Origin: Bacillus sp. M6-12
Lineage (GTDB): Bacteria > Bacillota > Bacilli > Bacillales > DSM-1321
DNA: 64,000 nt
Direction: 5' to 3'
NCBI RefSeq assembly: GCF_002860285.1
Contig: NZ_PGVF01000020.1
Span: 1 to 64,000, forward strand
Part shown: piece after piece, positions 8,545-17,499 of the stretch
How the letters are laid out: each line of letters starts with the position of its first letter
Position numbering within the stretch: position 1 is the stretch's first letter
Made by a program: the position numbers and the translations under genes
Notes under the pieces: generated by a model
What the model was told of the DNA's origin: nothing
The model's input: the letters and a program-made list of their open reading frames with translations, nothing else
The model's database searches: none

Positions 8545-10347
8545 ATGTGTGGTATCGTTGGATATATCGGAAACTTGGATTCAAAGGAAATTTTATTAAA
8601 AGGCTTAGAAAAGCTTGAATATAGAGGCTATGATTCTGCAGGTATCGCGGTTAAGAATGAAAGTGGCGTAACAGTTTTTAAAGAAAAGGGCCGGATTGCC
8701 GACCTTCGTGGAGTTGTGGATGAGAGCGTTGTTGCCAAAACAGGAATTGGACATACACGTTGGGCTACCCATGGTGTTCCAAGCCGGGTAAATGCTCACC
8801 CGCATCAAAGTGTTTCGGGACGCCTTACTTTGGTTCATAACGGGGTTATTGAAAACTATGCGATTTTAAAGCGTGAATATTTAGCAGATGCAGCTTTTAT
8901 CAGTGAAACTGACACAGAAGTCATTGTTCAGCTTATTGAAAAGTTCGTGAATGATGGACTGGAAGTCGAAGAAGCGTTCCGCAAAACGCTGACACTTTTA
9001 AAAGGTTCCTATGCTCTAGCGCTTTTAGATGACCAGAATGACCAAACGATATTTGTAGCTAAAAATAAAAGCCCTCTTCTAGTGGGAGTTGGAGAAGGCT
9101 TTAATGTTGTAGCATCTGACGCAATGGCAATGATCCAGGTGACGGATCAATACCTGGAGCTTATGGATAAGGAAATGGTAATTGTAACAAAGGACCATGT
9201 AACGATCCAAACGCTGGATGGCCAAGTAGTAAGCCGTGAGCCTTATACAGCTGAACTGGACATGAGTGATATTGAAAAAGGAACGTACCCTCACTATATG
9301 CTAAAGGAAATCGATGAGCAGCCTGCTGTTATGCGTAAGATTGTCCAAGCATACCAAAATGAAGCAGGCGATCTAACTATCGACCAAAACATTTTAAGTG
9401 CAATGGGTGCGGCAGACCGAATTTATATTATTGCCGCTGGAACAAGCTACCATGCTGGGCTTGTTGGAAAACAGTTCATTGAAAAAATGGCTAAAATCCC
9501 AGTGGAAGTCCATGTAGCATCTGAGTTCGTCTATAATATGCCGTTGCTATCAGAAAATCCTTTATTCATTTTCATCTCTCAAAGCGGTGAAACTGCAGAC
9601 AGCCGGGCTGTGTTAGTGGAAGTGAAGGAGCTTGGCTTTAAAGCCTTAACTATCACGAACGTACCGGGCTCAACACTCTCCCGTGAGGCGGATTATACGT
9701 TATTGCTGCACGCTGGTCCTGAAATAGCCGTTGCTTCTACAAAAGCTTATACGGCACAGCTGGCTGTACTTTCTATCTTGGCCAATGTAACAGCCAGAAA
9801 CCTAGGCTTAAACACAGAAATTGATTTGAGCCGTGAATTGGGAATCGTGGCTAACACTATGGATGGGCTAATTGATGCCAAAGAAGAAATGGAAGCAATT
9901 GCGCGTGAGTACTTGTCTACAACACGCAACGCATTCTTTATCGGCCGTTCCCTGGACTTCTATGTTGGCCTTGAAGGCGCATTGAAGCTAAAGGAAATTT
10001 CCTATATTCAAGCTGAAGGATTTGCAGGCGGAGAGCTGAAACATGGAACAATCGCTCTAATTGAGGATGGAACTCCAATCATTGCCCTTGCAACTCAAGA
10101 AGCCGTTAACTTAAGCATCCGCGGCAACGTAAAAGAAGTAGTTGCACGCGGCGCTAACCCATGTATCATTTCCATGAAAGGCCTCGAAACAGAAGAAGAT
10201 CGTTTCGTGCTGCCTGCCGTGCATGAAGTATTAGCACCTCTTGTCTCTGTAATACCATTGCAACTCATCTCTTACTACGCAGCCCTTCACCGCGACTGTG
10301 ACGTGGATAAGCCACGTAACCTTGCAAAGTCGGTTACTGTGGAGTAA
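8545..10347 (+). CDS. glmS: Glutamine--fructose-6-phosphate aminotransferase
   Basis: Makes glucosamine-6-phosphate from fructose-6-phosphate and glutamine, the first committed step of amino-sugar synthesis. The start is at ATG-TGT so that Cys2 becomes the N-terminal nucleophile (MCGIVGYIG); GGGAGGAACAG lies upstream. The 600 residues comprise a glutaminase domain (1-240; [14 protein letters not shown]) and two SIS isomerase domains (about 280-590; [16 protein letters not shown]), ending [13 protein letters not shown] as expected. Expression is feedback-controlled by the ribozyme upstream. It is monocistronic, with a strong terminator behind it. Confidence 0.98.
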   Translation: MCGIVGYIGNLDSKEILLKGLEKLEYRGYDSAGIAVKNESGVTVFKEKGRIADLRGVVDESVVAKTGIGHTRWATHGVPSRVNAHPHQSVSGRLTLVHNGVIENYAILKREYLADAAFISETDTEVIVQLIEKFVNDGLEVEEAFRKTLTLLKGSYALALLDDQNDQTIFVAKNKSPLLVGVGEGFNVVASDAMAMIQVTDQYLELMDKEMVIVTKDHVTIQTLDGQVVSREPYTAELDMSDIEKGTYPHYMLKEIDEQPAVMRKIVQAYQNEAGDLTIDQNILSAMGAADRIYIIAAGTSYHAGLVGKQFIEKMAKIPVEVHVASEFVYNMPLLSENPLFIFISQSGETADSRAVLVEVKELGFKALTITNVPGSTLSREADYTLLLHAGPEIAVASTKAYTAQLAVLSILANVTARNLGLNTEIDLSRELGIVANTMDGLIDAKEEMEAIAREYLSTTRNAFFIGRSLDFYVGLEGALKLKEISYIQAEGFAGGELKHGTIALIEDGTPIIALATQEAVNLSIRGNVKEVVARGANPCIISMKGLETEEDRFVLPAVHEVLAPLVSVIPLQLISYYAALHRDCDVDKPRNLAKSVTVE

Positions 10348-10429
10348 GATTCAGGCTGGAAAACTGAGTGTTGTTTGTAAAAAATAAAGTGGGTTTTAGA
10401 AAATTCACATCAGATATTTAAAAAGGATG

Positions 10430-10473
10430 AACCGAAATTCCTTCTCTTAATAAAGAAGGGATTTCGGTTTTTC
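10430..10473 (+). terminator. glmS terminator
   Basis: AACCGAAATTCCTTCT and AGAAGGGATTTCGGTT form a 16-bp stem, followed by TTTTCTTATTG. Confidence 0.93.
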
Positions 10474-10659
10474 TTATTGTACTATAGGGGCAGGGTAGTT
10501 GACGTCTATTGCATTGTCACCATGTAACTTATCCTGAAGTTTAAGATTAGCCTCTATTGCTTCCGGCTCACCACTAGTAATCCGGTCCTTTAAATCTTGT
10601 TCGTCTACGTTGCCAAGTTCCACGTTTACTTGGAGTTTTGCTTTATCATTTGCAGCCAT
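10474..10659 (-). CDS. Hypothetical 61-residue protein
   Basis: A short acidic, soluble protein (MAANDKAKLQVNVELG...) without membrane segment or cysteine. The start is well supported: AGGAGG lies 7 bases before ATG at 10659; a TTG two codons upstream would overlap the spacing. No family is recognised. Its 3' end abuts the glmS terminator in convergent orientation. The motif VNVELG resembles the HVELGG of the short broken frame at 39742-39879, which hints at a family of small Bacillus proteins, but this is only a visual similarity. Confidence 0.65.
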   Translation of the reverse strand: MAANDKAKLQVNVELGNVDEQDLKDRITSGEPEAIEANLKLQDKLHGDNAIDVNYPAPIVQ

Positions 10660-10812
10660 AACCAAGCCTCCTCTTTCTTTTGTATATTACTTTATTCATT
10701 CCCTTCCTTTAAAAATAAAAACATAAGATAAGAGGATAAAAACTTAATTGTTGACGGGACTTTTTTAGCGTTTAATTAGAGTGTTTCTTGTGAATAATGC
10801 ATCCTTTATTAT

Positions 10813-10840
10813 TTAATAAACGGGGTAGGATAGTTGAAGA
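10813..10840 (+). repeat. Copy of the dispersed GGGGCAGGTTAGTT repeat
   Basis: Reads ATAAACGGGGTAGGATAGTTGAAGA. The surrounding gap 10660-11156 holds no gene I can support; only a short GAATA/TATTC hairpin near 10976 is seen. Confidence 0.5.
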
Positions 10841-11156
10841 GAAATGGCCATCTAAGAATTATTAATGATAGTGCATCGGCTGGAACAAGAAGAAACCTGA
10901 AACAAAGTACATAATCGTCCGGTACTACTCCTATCAATCATGATAATTAAATTCAAGGAGTATGAAATCCTGCGAATAAGCGATTATTCGTGAGAAAATC
11001 GTATTAAACTGAGGGAGTTGAAGATTGTGTTTATCTTTTGTTCAATAGTTTTATTAAATTGACTAACTGTTTTGGGCTAAGTTCGCCCTTCACATAAGTA
11101 CATTCCTATAAAATAGTGCATACGATAAACATGTATAAACCCAGGGATTGAATAAG

Positions 11157-11687
11157 ATGTCCTATACCCCTTGGATGTATCCATACCCATATCACCCTAA
11201 TGTTTTTTGTGCTAATGTCCCAATGTATAATAATTATATAAGACAGCCTGATTACTGGTATATTTATGATGATGCAAGAAATCAGGTACAAGATTATGGG
11301 CGAAAACCATTTGTTGTCAATATTAATGAGGCTGCGAAGCAAAACAACACTTATCGAACTGCTTTATGGACAGGAAATCATATGCAAGTTACATTGATGA
11401 GTCTTAACGTTGGTGAAGACATCGGTTTAGAAATTCACCCTAACGTTGACCAATTCTTACGGATTGAACAAGGTCAAGGGGTTGTGCAAATGGGTCAGAG
11501 AAAAGATAATTTGAACTTTGTTCAAAAAGTCTATGATGATTTTGCCATTATGATACCTGCTGGCACCTGGCATAATGTAACCAATACAGGTAGTACCCCG
11601 TTAAAACTTTATACTATATATGCTCCTCCGCAACATCCAACTGGTACGGTTCATTTAACTAAAGCACAGGCTTTGGCGGTGGAATAA
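11157..11687 (+). CDS. Cupin domain protein, copy 1
   Basis: A 176-residue protein with a Y/P/N-rich head (about 1-45) and one cupin barrel (about 50-165). The second cupin motif is complete (IPAGTWHNVTN). The first is atypical: EIHPNVDQFLRIEQGQG has one His, so metal binding may differ from classical cupins. ATG at 11157 follows GGGA at some distance; a TTG three codons upstream is possible. A close paralogue (about 85% identical over 130 residues by eye) lies at 29462-30034. Substrate unknown; the Tyr-rich head recalls spore-surface proteins, which is inference. Confidence 0.8.
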   Translation: MSYTPWMYPYPYHPNVFCANVPMYNNYIRQPDYWYIYDDARNQVQDYGRKPFVVNINEAAKQNNTYRTALWTGNHMQVTLMSLNVGEDIGLEIHPNVDQFLRIEQGQGVVQMGQRKDNLNFVQKVYDDFAIMIPAGTWHNVTNTGSTPLKLYTIYAPPQHPTGTVHLTKAQALAVE

Positions 11688-11819
11688 TAGAAGATTAATA
11701 CCTTCTTTTACGACTGGTGCAACTATTTAAATGTACTTATGTGAGGTACAAAATTGAGGTTCCTCTTGAAGCTAAACAGTTAGTAGATAGAATAAAGTTA
11801 AAATACCCTAACTTTGTTG

Positions 11820-11910
11820 GAAAACGGAAAGCGAAAGTGACATAGCAAAAATAGAAAAAGAATTAAAGATACAGTTGCCAGAATGGTATATCTCAAATTC
11901 TACAAAATAT
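11820..11910 (+). pseudogene. SUKH (SMI1/KNR4) fragment
   Basis: One frame reads ESDIAKIEKELKIQLPEWY, the characteristic first helix and LP-x-x-Y turn of SUKH-superfamily proteins. The upstream part (from about 11755) is in another frame and everything after residue 30 is missing, so this is a relic. SUKH proteins often act as immunity proteins against contact-dependent toxins. An intact member lies at 41562. Confidence 0.45.
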
Positions 11911-11915
11911 TGCAA

Positions 11916-11945
11916 AAGACCAACCGTGTATACGTTGGTCTTTTT
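11916..11945. terminator. Bidirectional terminator
   Basis: AAGACCAAC and GTTGGTCTT form a stem with a T tract on the plus side and A-rich flank on the other. It separates the cupin side from the convergent MerR operon. Confidence 0.8.
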
Positions 11946-11947
11946 GA

Positions 11948-12313
11948 CTAACATTTTTTCCTCTCACGTTCCAGTCTTGCTATTTTCTGTTGAATTTTTA
12001 TTACATTTTCTTCGGTATCACGAATTTGTTGTAGAACATTGATTTCTTGTTGTTTCATCATTTCTAGTCGTTGAGGGATAGTATCATTCCCACCCATTGA
12101 CCAATCTACAAACTGTTTAATGTCCTTGATTAGCATTCCGGTATTTTTTAAACATAATATAATATCCAGAAATTTAAGCGCATCATGATCAAAAACTCGG
12201 TTTCCTTTTTCTGTTCTTTTGAGAAAGGGGAACAATCCTTGATTATAATAATAGCGTAATTGAGAAATGGATAATTGATTGATTTTTGCAACTTGTCCAA
12301 TCGTATAATTCAT
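11948..12313 (-). CDS. MerR family transcriptional regulator
   Basis: A 121-residue regulator with an N-terminal winged helix-turn-helix (MNYTIGQVAKINQLSISQLR, then YYYNQGLFP) and a C-terminal coiled coil (about 75-118) for dimerisation. No C-terminal cysteine metal site of the CueR/ZntR type is present, so it is not a classical metal sensor; AdhR/YraB-like electrophile sensors are the nearest type. Start chosen at 12313 after AAGGGA. It is the second gene of an operon, 19 bp after the SDR gene, behind a promoter with a 19-bp spacer typical of MerR control. Confidence 0.88.
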   Translation of the reverse strand: MNYTIGQVAKINQLSISQLRYYYNQGLFPFLKRTEKGNRVFDHDALKFLDIILCLKNTGMLIKDIKQFVDWSMGGNDTIPQRLEMMKQQEINVLQQIRDTEENVIKIQQKIARLERERKKC

Positions 12314-12332
12314 AGGATTTCCCTTATGGTGT

Positions 12333-13043
12333 TTACCAAGGAATAACCCCATTCTTATTAAGGATTTTCCCATTATAATTTGTTTCGCTTAGGGCGTATT
12401 CAACAATGATTTGTGCACCTTCCGCAGGTGTTTTGCCTCCTGGAGCATTGCCATTAAGGTCAGTGGTGGTAAAACCAGGTGTAATCCCAAAAATTTCAGG
12501 ACCGTTCTGACCAAATTCTTTACCAAAGGCTAATGTTAAAGAATTCACAGCGGTTTTTGATGAATTATATCCTAGTATATTAAGATGTCCAGCTTCTCCA
12601 TTGTCAAACATCGTTTGGGAAGCCATATCGGTAGTGACGTTTACAATTTTTCCACCCTGAGAATTTTTTACTAATGGCATAAAGGTTTGGATCATCTGAA
12701 ATGTTCCAAAGAAGTTAACATCAAATTCTTGGCGCAGCGTTTCTACTTTTAATTCACTAGGCAATATACCGAAATCGAGTGCAATCCCAGCGTTATTTAT
12801 TAACAAATCCAGGTGATCCGTAACTTCAAGGATTTTATTTTTTGAGTTTTGAATGGATTGTGCGTCTGAGATATCAATTTGAACAAATGAAACATTCGAA
12901 AAACCTAAAGATTGTACAGCTTTTTGTCCGAGTTCTTCATTACGGGCCCCTAAAAATACGTGATAATTTTTTTCTGCCAATTGACGGACAATCTCATAGC
13001 CAATACCTTTGTTAGCCCCTGTTACAAAAGCAAATTTTGTCAT
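12333..13043 (-). CDS. SDR family NAD(P)-dependent oxidoreductase
   Basis: A 236-residue classical short-chain dehydrogenase of the carbonyl-reductase type. The cofactor motif is TGANKGIG (residues 9-16), NNAG follows at about 88, and the active-site YNSSK at about 150-154 keeps Tyr and Lys. GGAGG precedes ATG at 13043. Co-transcribed with the MerR gene downstream and probably induced through it by an electrophile or carbonyl compound. The real substrate is unknown. Confidence 0.9.
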   Translation of the reverse strand: MTKFAFVTGANKGIGYEIVRQLAEKNYHVFLGARNEELGQKAVQSLGFSNVSFVQIDISDAQSIQNSKNKILEVTDHLDLLINNAGIALDFGILPSELKVETLRQEFDVNFFGTFQMIQTFMPLVKNSQGGKIVNVTTDMASQTMFDNGEAGHLNILGYNSSKTAVNSLTLAFGKEFGQNGPEIFGITPGFTTTDLNGNAPGGKTPAEGAQIIVEYALSETNYNGKILNKNGVIPW

Positions 13044-13086
13044 ATTTTATTTCCTCCAATGCTTATTTTGATTAGTTACAGTTAAA

Positions 13087-13117
13087 AAGATACAACCTCA
13101 ACCTAAGTTTAGGTCAA
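13087..13117 (-). promoter_or_regulatory. MerR-type promoter with operator
   Basis: On the minus strand TTGACC and TATCTT are separated by 19 bp, the overlong spacer typical of MerR-activated promoters. The spacer starts with the perfect palindrome ACCTAA-AC-TTAGGT, which overlaps the -35. It lies about 45 bp before the SDR start. Confidence 0.85.
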
Positions 13118-13166
13118 GCCCCAACAACTTGGTATCCCTAAAAGAGGATTCCAGGCTTGATTAAGA

Positions 13167-13974
13167 TCATACTGATATCCCATAATTTCTGGGCAGAGTC
13201 CTGGTTATTTGCAGCTTCGGTAGTTTCTGTTTCTTTGCAGTTAACAAAGATTTACCGCTAACGGCAAGAACATCAGGGGAGGAAGCAAGATAGACTGGTG
13301 TAACCGCACCTTTTTTCGGATTAGTTGAGACCGTTTTGAATATTGTCCGTAGGATCCAAGGCATGTCATGCATAAGATTAGTGTGGATAATTCCTGGATG
13401 CAAGCTGTTAACGGTAACACACTTTCCTTCATGCCTCTTTGAAAATTCCTTAGTAAATAAAATTAAACCTAATTTAGTAGGACCTACTGCTCAAAAAAAG
13501 GCATAATTTTGTTTGGTCATAAGGTCATCAAAGTTCATTTTAACTCCGTTGTGCTTGGGAGGCTACATTAATTATTCTTCCTTCACCACTTGCTTCCAGC
13601 GACTCCAGTAAGAGGTGGGAAAGGATAAATTGAGATAAATAATTTGTGGCAAATGTGGTTTCAATTCCATCTTCAGTTTCAGAACGTTTTGCTAAAAAGA
13701 CTGCTGCATTATTGATTAAAACATCTAACTTGTTATACTTTTTCTTAAATTGATCAGCTGCCTGTTTGACTGAACGCTGAGATGATAAATCAGCAAGAAT
13801 GAGATCTACTTGGGTATTACCTGTTTCTTCAATAATATCTTGAATCGTTTTTTTGCCTCGTTCCTCATTTCTGCATAATAGAAATATTGTTGCTCCTTTT
13901 TTAGCTAATTCTATGGCTGTTGCTTTACCAATCCCTGAGTTGCCACCAGTAATTAAACAAATTTTCCCCTTCAT
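13167..13974 (-). pseudogene. SDR oxidoreductase, frameshifted
   Basis: The first half (ATG at 13974 to about 13553) is an intact Rossmann start: MKGKICLITGGNSGIGKAT, then NNAAVF and INVASQAQR. The frame then shifts by one base, and the continuation has a further in-frame TGA (about 13483) just before the PTKLGLILFTKEF active-site helix. The end, HPGIIHTNL to stop at 13167, is recognisable. It is the retinol/protochlorophyllide dehydrogenase-like SDR type. Two lesions make it non-functional. It is the third gene of the operon after the AKR. Confidence 0.85.
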
Positions 13975-13987
13975 CGATTTCTCCCTA

Positions 13988-15010
13988 TTATTTTTTTTCA
14001 ATCTTTTCAAACGTTTTTCCATGGATGGCATTTAAAACAGATTCAGATGCAAGAAAATCATGTGGGAATCCCAGATCAATTTTGCTAGCTTCATTTAATT
14101 GGGTAAGACTTGTTTCTGAAAGACGGAAAGCCAGACTTCCAAGGTTGTCTTTCATTTGTTCTTCCCGTTTTGCTCCAATTAGCGGAATGACGGTACCGGC
14201 TTGTTGCCGGACCCAATTTATTGCAACTTGGGCAGGGGAAACAACCAGTTCTTTTGCGATATCTTCCACAACTGTAGCAATAGCCCGGTTGCGTTCATTT
14301 AAGCGCGCACTTTGAGGAGATAATCTCCCTTTTTCAGATGAAGGATTACTGTATTTTCCCGTTAGTGCACCGCCGGCCATTGGTGCCCATGCAGTAATCC
14401 CGATATTTAAAGCGCGTGCCATTGGTAATAAATCTCTTTCTGGAGTCCGCTGCAGCAAATTGTACTCCACTTGCAAGCCAATAAACGGAGTCCAACCACG
14501 GAGTGTGGACAGCGTATTAGCTTGTGAAACAATCCAAGCAGGTGTATCCGAGACTCCTACATAAAGAATTTTTCCGGAACGGACTAAATCGTCAAGTGCG
14601 CGCATCACTTCTTCGACCGGTGTCATGAAATCCCAAGCATGAAGCCAAAGTAAATCTATATAATCGCTTTGAAGCTGTTTTAAACTCTTTTCGACGGATT
14701 GAACGAGATTTTTTCGATGGTTGCCGCCGCCGTTTGGATCGTGTGGACGAGTGTTCAGTGTATATTTAGTCGCAACAACAAACTGTTCACGCTTTTCACG
14801 AATAAATTCCCCAACATATTTTTCACTTGTTCCATTTGTATAATTGACAGCCGTATCAATAAAATTCCCACCAGCTTCAACGAAAGCATTGAAGATTTTT
14901 TTGCTTTCTTCCTTAGAAGCACCAAATCCCCAGTCTTCCCCGAAAGTCATCGTGCCCAAAGCTAATTCAGATACTCGTAAGCCGCTTCCTCCTAACAATT
15001 TATATCTCAT
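13988..15010 (-). CDS. Aldo/keto reductase
   Basis: A 340-residue NADPH-dependent aldo/keto reductase with the full catalytic tetrad: D52, Y57, K82 and H124 (FIDTAVNY, VATKY, LWLHAWD). The C-terminal half carries the cofactor motif PLIGAKREEQ. Length and motifs fit the YghZ/GSP69-like branch. It lies 15 bp after the NAD(P)H oxidoreductase gene and 13 bp before the broken SDR, so the three form one transcript. It likely reduces reactive aldehydes or ketones; the substrate is unknown. Confidence 0.93.
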   Translation of the reverse strand: MRYKLLGGSGLRVSELALGTMTFGEDWGFGASKEESKKIFNAFVEAGGNFIDTAVNYTNGTSEKYVGEFIREKREQFVVATKYTLNTRPHDPNGGGNHRKNLVQSVEKSLKQLQSDYIDLLWLHAWDFMTPVEEVMRALDDLVRSGKILYVGVSDTPAWIVSQANTLSTLRGWTPFIGLQVEYNLLQRTPERDLLPMARALNIGITAWAPMAGGALTGKYSNPSSEKGRLSPQSARLNERNRAIATVVEDIAKELVVSPAQVAINWVRQQAGTVIPLIGAKREEQMKDNLGSLAFRLSETSLTQLNEASKIDLGFPHDFLASESVLNAIHGKTFEKIEKK

Positions 15011-15025
15011 GGCAAGACCCCTTTT

Positions 15026-15550
15026 CTAATAGTTATTTTTCAAATGATGAAGCAATTCTTCAGCACTCTCGCTTACTTGTTCGTTCGTTAAGAGGCGTAC
15101 TCCCTGCTTCGTAAAAGTAGGCAAGAACCTCATTCCGGTCAAGTTAGCGGTTGCTTGGAATGGTTTGGTTAATTCGCTCATGCTGAAGTGATTGTATCCG
15201 CCAGCTTGATAAGCTGCTTCTGGTCCGCCAGTTGAAATAGCTAACACAAACTCCTTGCCTCGCAATTTCGTTCCTTCCGACCCATATGCCCAACCGTAAG
15301 TGAGAACCAAATCCTGCCATTGTTTTAATAAAGCGGGTGAACTGTACCAGTAGAATGGGAATTGCAAAACGATACGATCATGCTCCAATAGAAGCTGCTG
15401 TTCTTTTTCCACATCAATCTCAAATGTTGGGTAATGTGCATATAGGTTGTGGACCGTAATATTTTCTTCTTGTTGAAGACGGTTCATCCACGTTCTATTT
15501 ACCTGCGATTGTTCCAAGTTTGGATGGGCTACAATAACTAATGTTTTCAT
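15026..15550 (-). CDS. NAD(P)H oxidoreductase (flavodoxin-like fold)
   Basis: A 174-residue member of the NQO1/KefF/YwrO family: the start reads MKTLVIVAHPNLEQSQVN, the middle PFYWYSSPALLKQW, with the FMN loop STGGPEAAY. Such enzymes reduce quinones and nitro compounds with two electrons. ATG at 15550 follows AAAGGTG; a GTG three codons upstream overlaps the site. It heads the operon with the aldo/keto reductase. It is about 60% identical by eye to the gene at 15693, a tandem duplication. Confidence 0.9.
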   Translation of the reverse strand: MKTLVIVAHPNLEQSQVNRTWMNRLQQEENITVHNLYAHYPTFEIDVEKEQQLLLEHDRIVLQFPFYWYSSPALLKQWQDLVLTYGWAYGSEGTKLRGKEFVLAISTGGPEAAYQAGGYNHFSMSELTKPFQATANLTGMRFLPTFTKQGVRLLTNEQVSESAEELLHHLKNNY

Positions 15551-15593
15551 CTTGATCACCTTTCAATTGTTTGTACACGAATTAAAATCATCA

Positions 15594-15625
15594 AAAGGTA
15601 TTTCAGTGGAAAAAATACCTTTTTT
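15594..15625. terminator. Terminator between the two oxidoreductase genes
   Basis: AAAAGGTATT and AATACCTTTTTT form a stem with A/T-rich flanks on both sides. It probably ends transcription of the 16229-15693 gene. Confidence 0.7.
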
Positions 15626-15692
15626 CATTTCAACTTTAGATTAACGTTTGATAGTTGGGGATTAAGCGTTCTTTCCGTGGTGTTTGTTTAAA

Positions 15693-16229
15693 CTATGCAT
15701 CTACCTTTGATGGCTGAAGAACGTAATTAACATATGCTTTTGCATTTTCTTCAAGTTGTTTATCTGTGACATGCATAACACCATTCAGCACAAATAACGG
15801 TATAAAACGGGTACCTATGAGGTTGCTTGTTTGCTGTAAAGGAGTTGTGAAGGTCTCCATGGTAAAATGATTGTAGCCAGTAGGCTGATAAGAATCTTCT
15901 GGTCCAAAGGTTGAAATCGCAAGACCTAGTTCTTTACCCTGAAGCTTGTCGCCACCTTCGCCATATGCCCAGCCGTAGGAGAGCACTTCATCCTGCCATT
16001 GTTTTAACAAAGAAGGCGTGCTGTACCAGTAGAATGGAAATTGAAGAATAATACGGTCATGTGATTCTAATAGGCTTTGTTCGTGTGCTACGTTTATTTT
16101 CCCGTCTGGATAAGCTTGATAAAGCGTATGAATCGTAATTTCTTCGTGTTTTTTTAATTCCTGCATCCAAGTGCGGTTAATTCGAGATTGTTCCAAATTA
16201 GGGTGGCTGATAATTACAAGAGTTTTCAA
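15693..16229 (-). CDS. NAD(P)H oxidoreductase, second copy
   Basis: A 178-residue paralogue of the preceding flavodoxin-like oxidoreductase (KTLVIISHPNLEQSRIN, PFYWYSTPSLLKQW, STFGPEDSY). The start codon is TTG at 16229, eight bases after AGGAG. A MarR-type palindrome (16295-16314) lies 66 bp upstream, so this copy is probably under the local MarR repressor while its sibling is not. Likely a quinone or nitro-compound reductase. Confidence 0.9.
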   Translation of the reverse strand: MKTLVIISHPNLEQSRINRTWMQELKKHEEITIHTLYQAYPDGKINVAHEQSLLESHDRIILQFPFYWYSTPSLLKQWQDEVLSYGWAYGEGGDKLQGKELGLAISTFGPEDSYQPTGYNHFTMETFTTPLQQTSNLIGTRFIPLFVLNGVMHVTDKQLEENAKAYVNYVLQPSKVDA

Positions 16230-16294
16230 TAGTAAGTCTCCTTTTGTTTTTTCTTTTAATGTTTTTATTTTACTTATTGTTTCAACAGTTTTTT

Positions 16295-16314
16295 ACATTT
16301 GTATATACAAATGT
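16295..16314. promoter_or_regulatory. MarR-type operator 1
   Basis: ACATTTGTATATACAAATGT, a perfect 20-bp palindrome, lies upstream of the TTG-start oxidoreductase. The same core recurs at 16998 and 17484. Confidence 0.75.
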
Positions 16315-16339
16315 AATTCAAAAAAATTTTATATTTTCT

Positions 16340-16978
16340 TCAAATATAATTTCTGTTTCCGTTTGATTTTCGTACATGCGTATAAAATGCATTCGCAATA
16401 TTTTTAGCTGAGAAATAGGTTCCTTCTTGTACAAACCCTTTAATCGTTAATGTTCCAACATAAATTCCTTTAGGGCTCAATTCTTGGTGCAAGCTGTATG
16501 CTAAATTGCGAATACCTGCTTTTCCAATCGATAATGAAGCATAGTCAGCATAGGGGTGAAGAGCTAATCCTCCGCCCGTTAATAAAATTGTTCCATTTTC
16601 TATATGGGCAATCACTTCATTTACACTTGTAAGAGCTCCAGCTACACTGATTTTAAAATCTTCCACTAATTGACGCGCGCTTAATGTTGTTGGTTTGCCT
16701 GGTCTTCCTGGAGCAGCATTGTATAAGAGTACATCAATTTTTCCATAAGTTTTAATTACCGCATTAAGGGCTGTTTTTAAAGATTCTACTGATGAGACAT
16801 CCCCTGGAAAACCTTTTGCTGCAATCCCATCATTTTTAAGTTCATTTTCATATTTCTGTAATGACTCCATATTGCGGGAAATCAAGGCAACATTAAAGCC
16901 TTCTTTTCCGAATTTCCTTGCTGTATTTAAGCTAATCCCAGGTCCAGCACCGACAATTAGCAATATCTTTCCTGACAT
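16340..16978 (-). CDS. Atypical SDR-fold oxidoreductase
   Basis: A 212-residue Rossmann protein related to short-chain dehydrogenases. The start MSGKILLIVGAGPGIS has GAGPGIS in place of the usual TGxxxGIG. The active-site region reads YADYASLSIGKAG, so the canonical Tyr-x3-Lys spacing is lost, although NAAPG (NNAG equivalent) is kept. It may be a divergent reductase or a non-catalytic relative. ATG at 16978 follows GCGAGG. A MarR palindrome lies 20 bp upstream, and the gene lies directly downstream of the marR gene. Confidence 0.8.
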   Translation of the reverse strand: MSGKILLIVGAGPGISLNTARKFGKEGFNVALISRNMESLQKYENELKNDGIAAKGFPGDVSSVESLKTALNAVIKTYGKIDVLLYNAAPGRPGKPTTLSARQLVEDFKISVAGALTSVNEVIAHIENGTILLTGGGLALHPYADYASLSIGKAGIRNLAYSLHQELSPKGIYVGTLTIKGFVQEGTYFSAKNIANAFYTHVRKSNGNRNYI

Positions 16979-16997
16979 AACAACTGCCTCGCAACTT

Positions 16998-17013
16998 ATT
17001 TGTATATGCAAAT
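16998..17013. promoter_or_regulatory. MarR-type operator 2
   Basis: ATTTGTATATGCAAAT, a near-perfect 16-bp palindrome, sits between the SDR start and the marR stop. Confidence 0.75.
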
Positions 17014-17028
17014 GAAAGGGTAAAAAAA

Positions 17029-17463
17029 TTACAGTTCCCTTTCTAGCTTATTGCTTGCTTCGTGAAGCATTTTACTTAAATCTTTACTGAACTCGCGTCC
17101 TAAGACTTCGGAATAGCTGGTAAACAACTCTTTTAAAGAAACCCGAAACTGCCGGTATACATTTTCTCCTTCTTCTGTTAAAGAGATAAGGGTTTGTTTT
17201 CCATCCATTTTTCTGGTAACAAGTTTTAATTTTTCAAGTTTATCAATAAACCTTGTACTTGTGGAAGGAGCAATAGATAACTTGTGGCATAGTTCCTTCT
17301 GTGTGATTTCTGGATGAAATTTCACAATCATAATCATGTAAAAATACGATGGAGCAAGGTCACCAAAATCAAATGTCTTTTCGGCTAATTTTGTAATGTT
17401 ACGAGCAAACCGGCTGGCTGTAAAGTAAAGACAATGAATTAATACCTGTTCTTCTTCATTCAT
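17029..17463 (-). CDS. MarR family transcriptional regulator
   Basis: A 144-residue winged-helix repressor. The HTH is ITQKELCHKLSIAPSTSTRFIDKLEKLKLV (about 66-95) and the wing ends at KQTLISLTEEG. Cysteines at about positions 10 and 74 could sense thiol stress, but no family-defining sensor Cys is certain. Start at ATG 17463 after AAAAGGAT. A palindrome 20 bp before its start suggests autoregulation. The same palindrome flanks the SDR and oxidoreductase genes, giving a small redox regulon. Confidence 0.9.
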   Translation of the reverse strand: MNEEEQVLIHCLYFTASRFARNITKLAEKTFDFGDLAPSYFYMIMIVKFHPEITQKELCHKLSIAPSTSTRFIDKLEKLKLVTRKMDGKQTLISLTEEGENVYRQFRVSLKELFTSYSEVLGREFSKDLSKMLHEASNKLEREL

Positions 17464-17483
17464 TTAATCAAATCCTTTTATTC

Positions 17484-17499
17484 ATTTGCATATACAAAT
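17484..17499. promoter_or_regulatory. MarR-type operator 3
   Basis: ATTTGCATATACAAAT, 16 bp, lies in the divergent region between marR (minus) and the MDR gene (plus), so it could control both. Confidence 0.75.

Noticed and set aside
10479-10503. GGGGCAGGGTAGTTGAC resembling the dispersed repeat
   Set aside because: It lies inside the well-supported 61-residue coding sequence on the minus strand, so I did not count it as a repeat copy.
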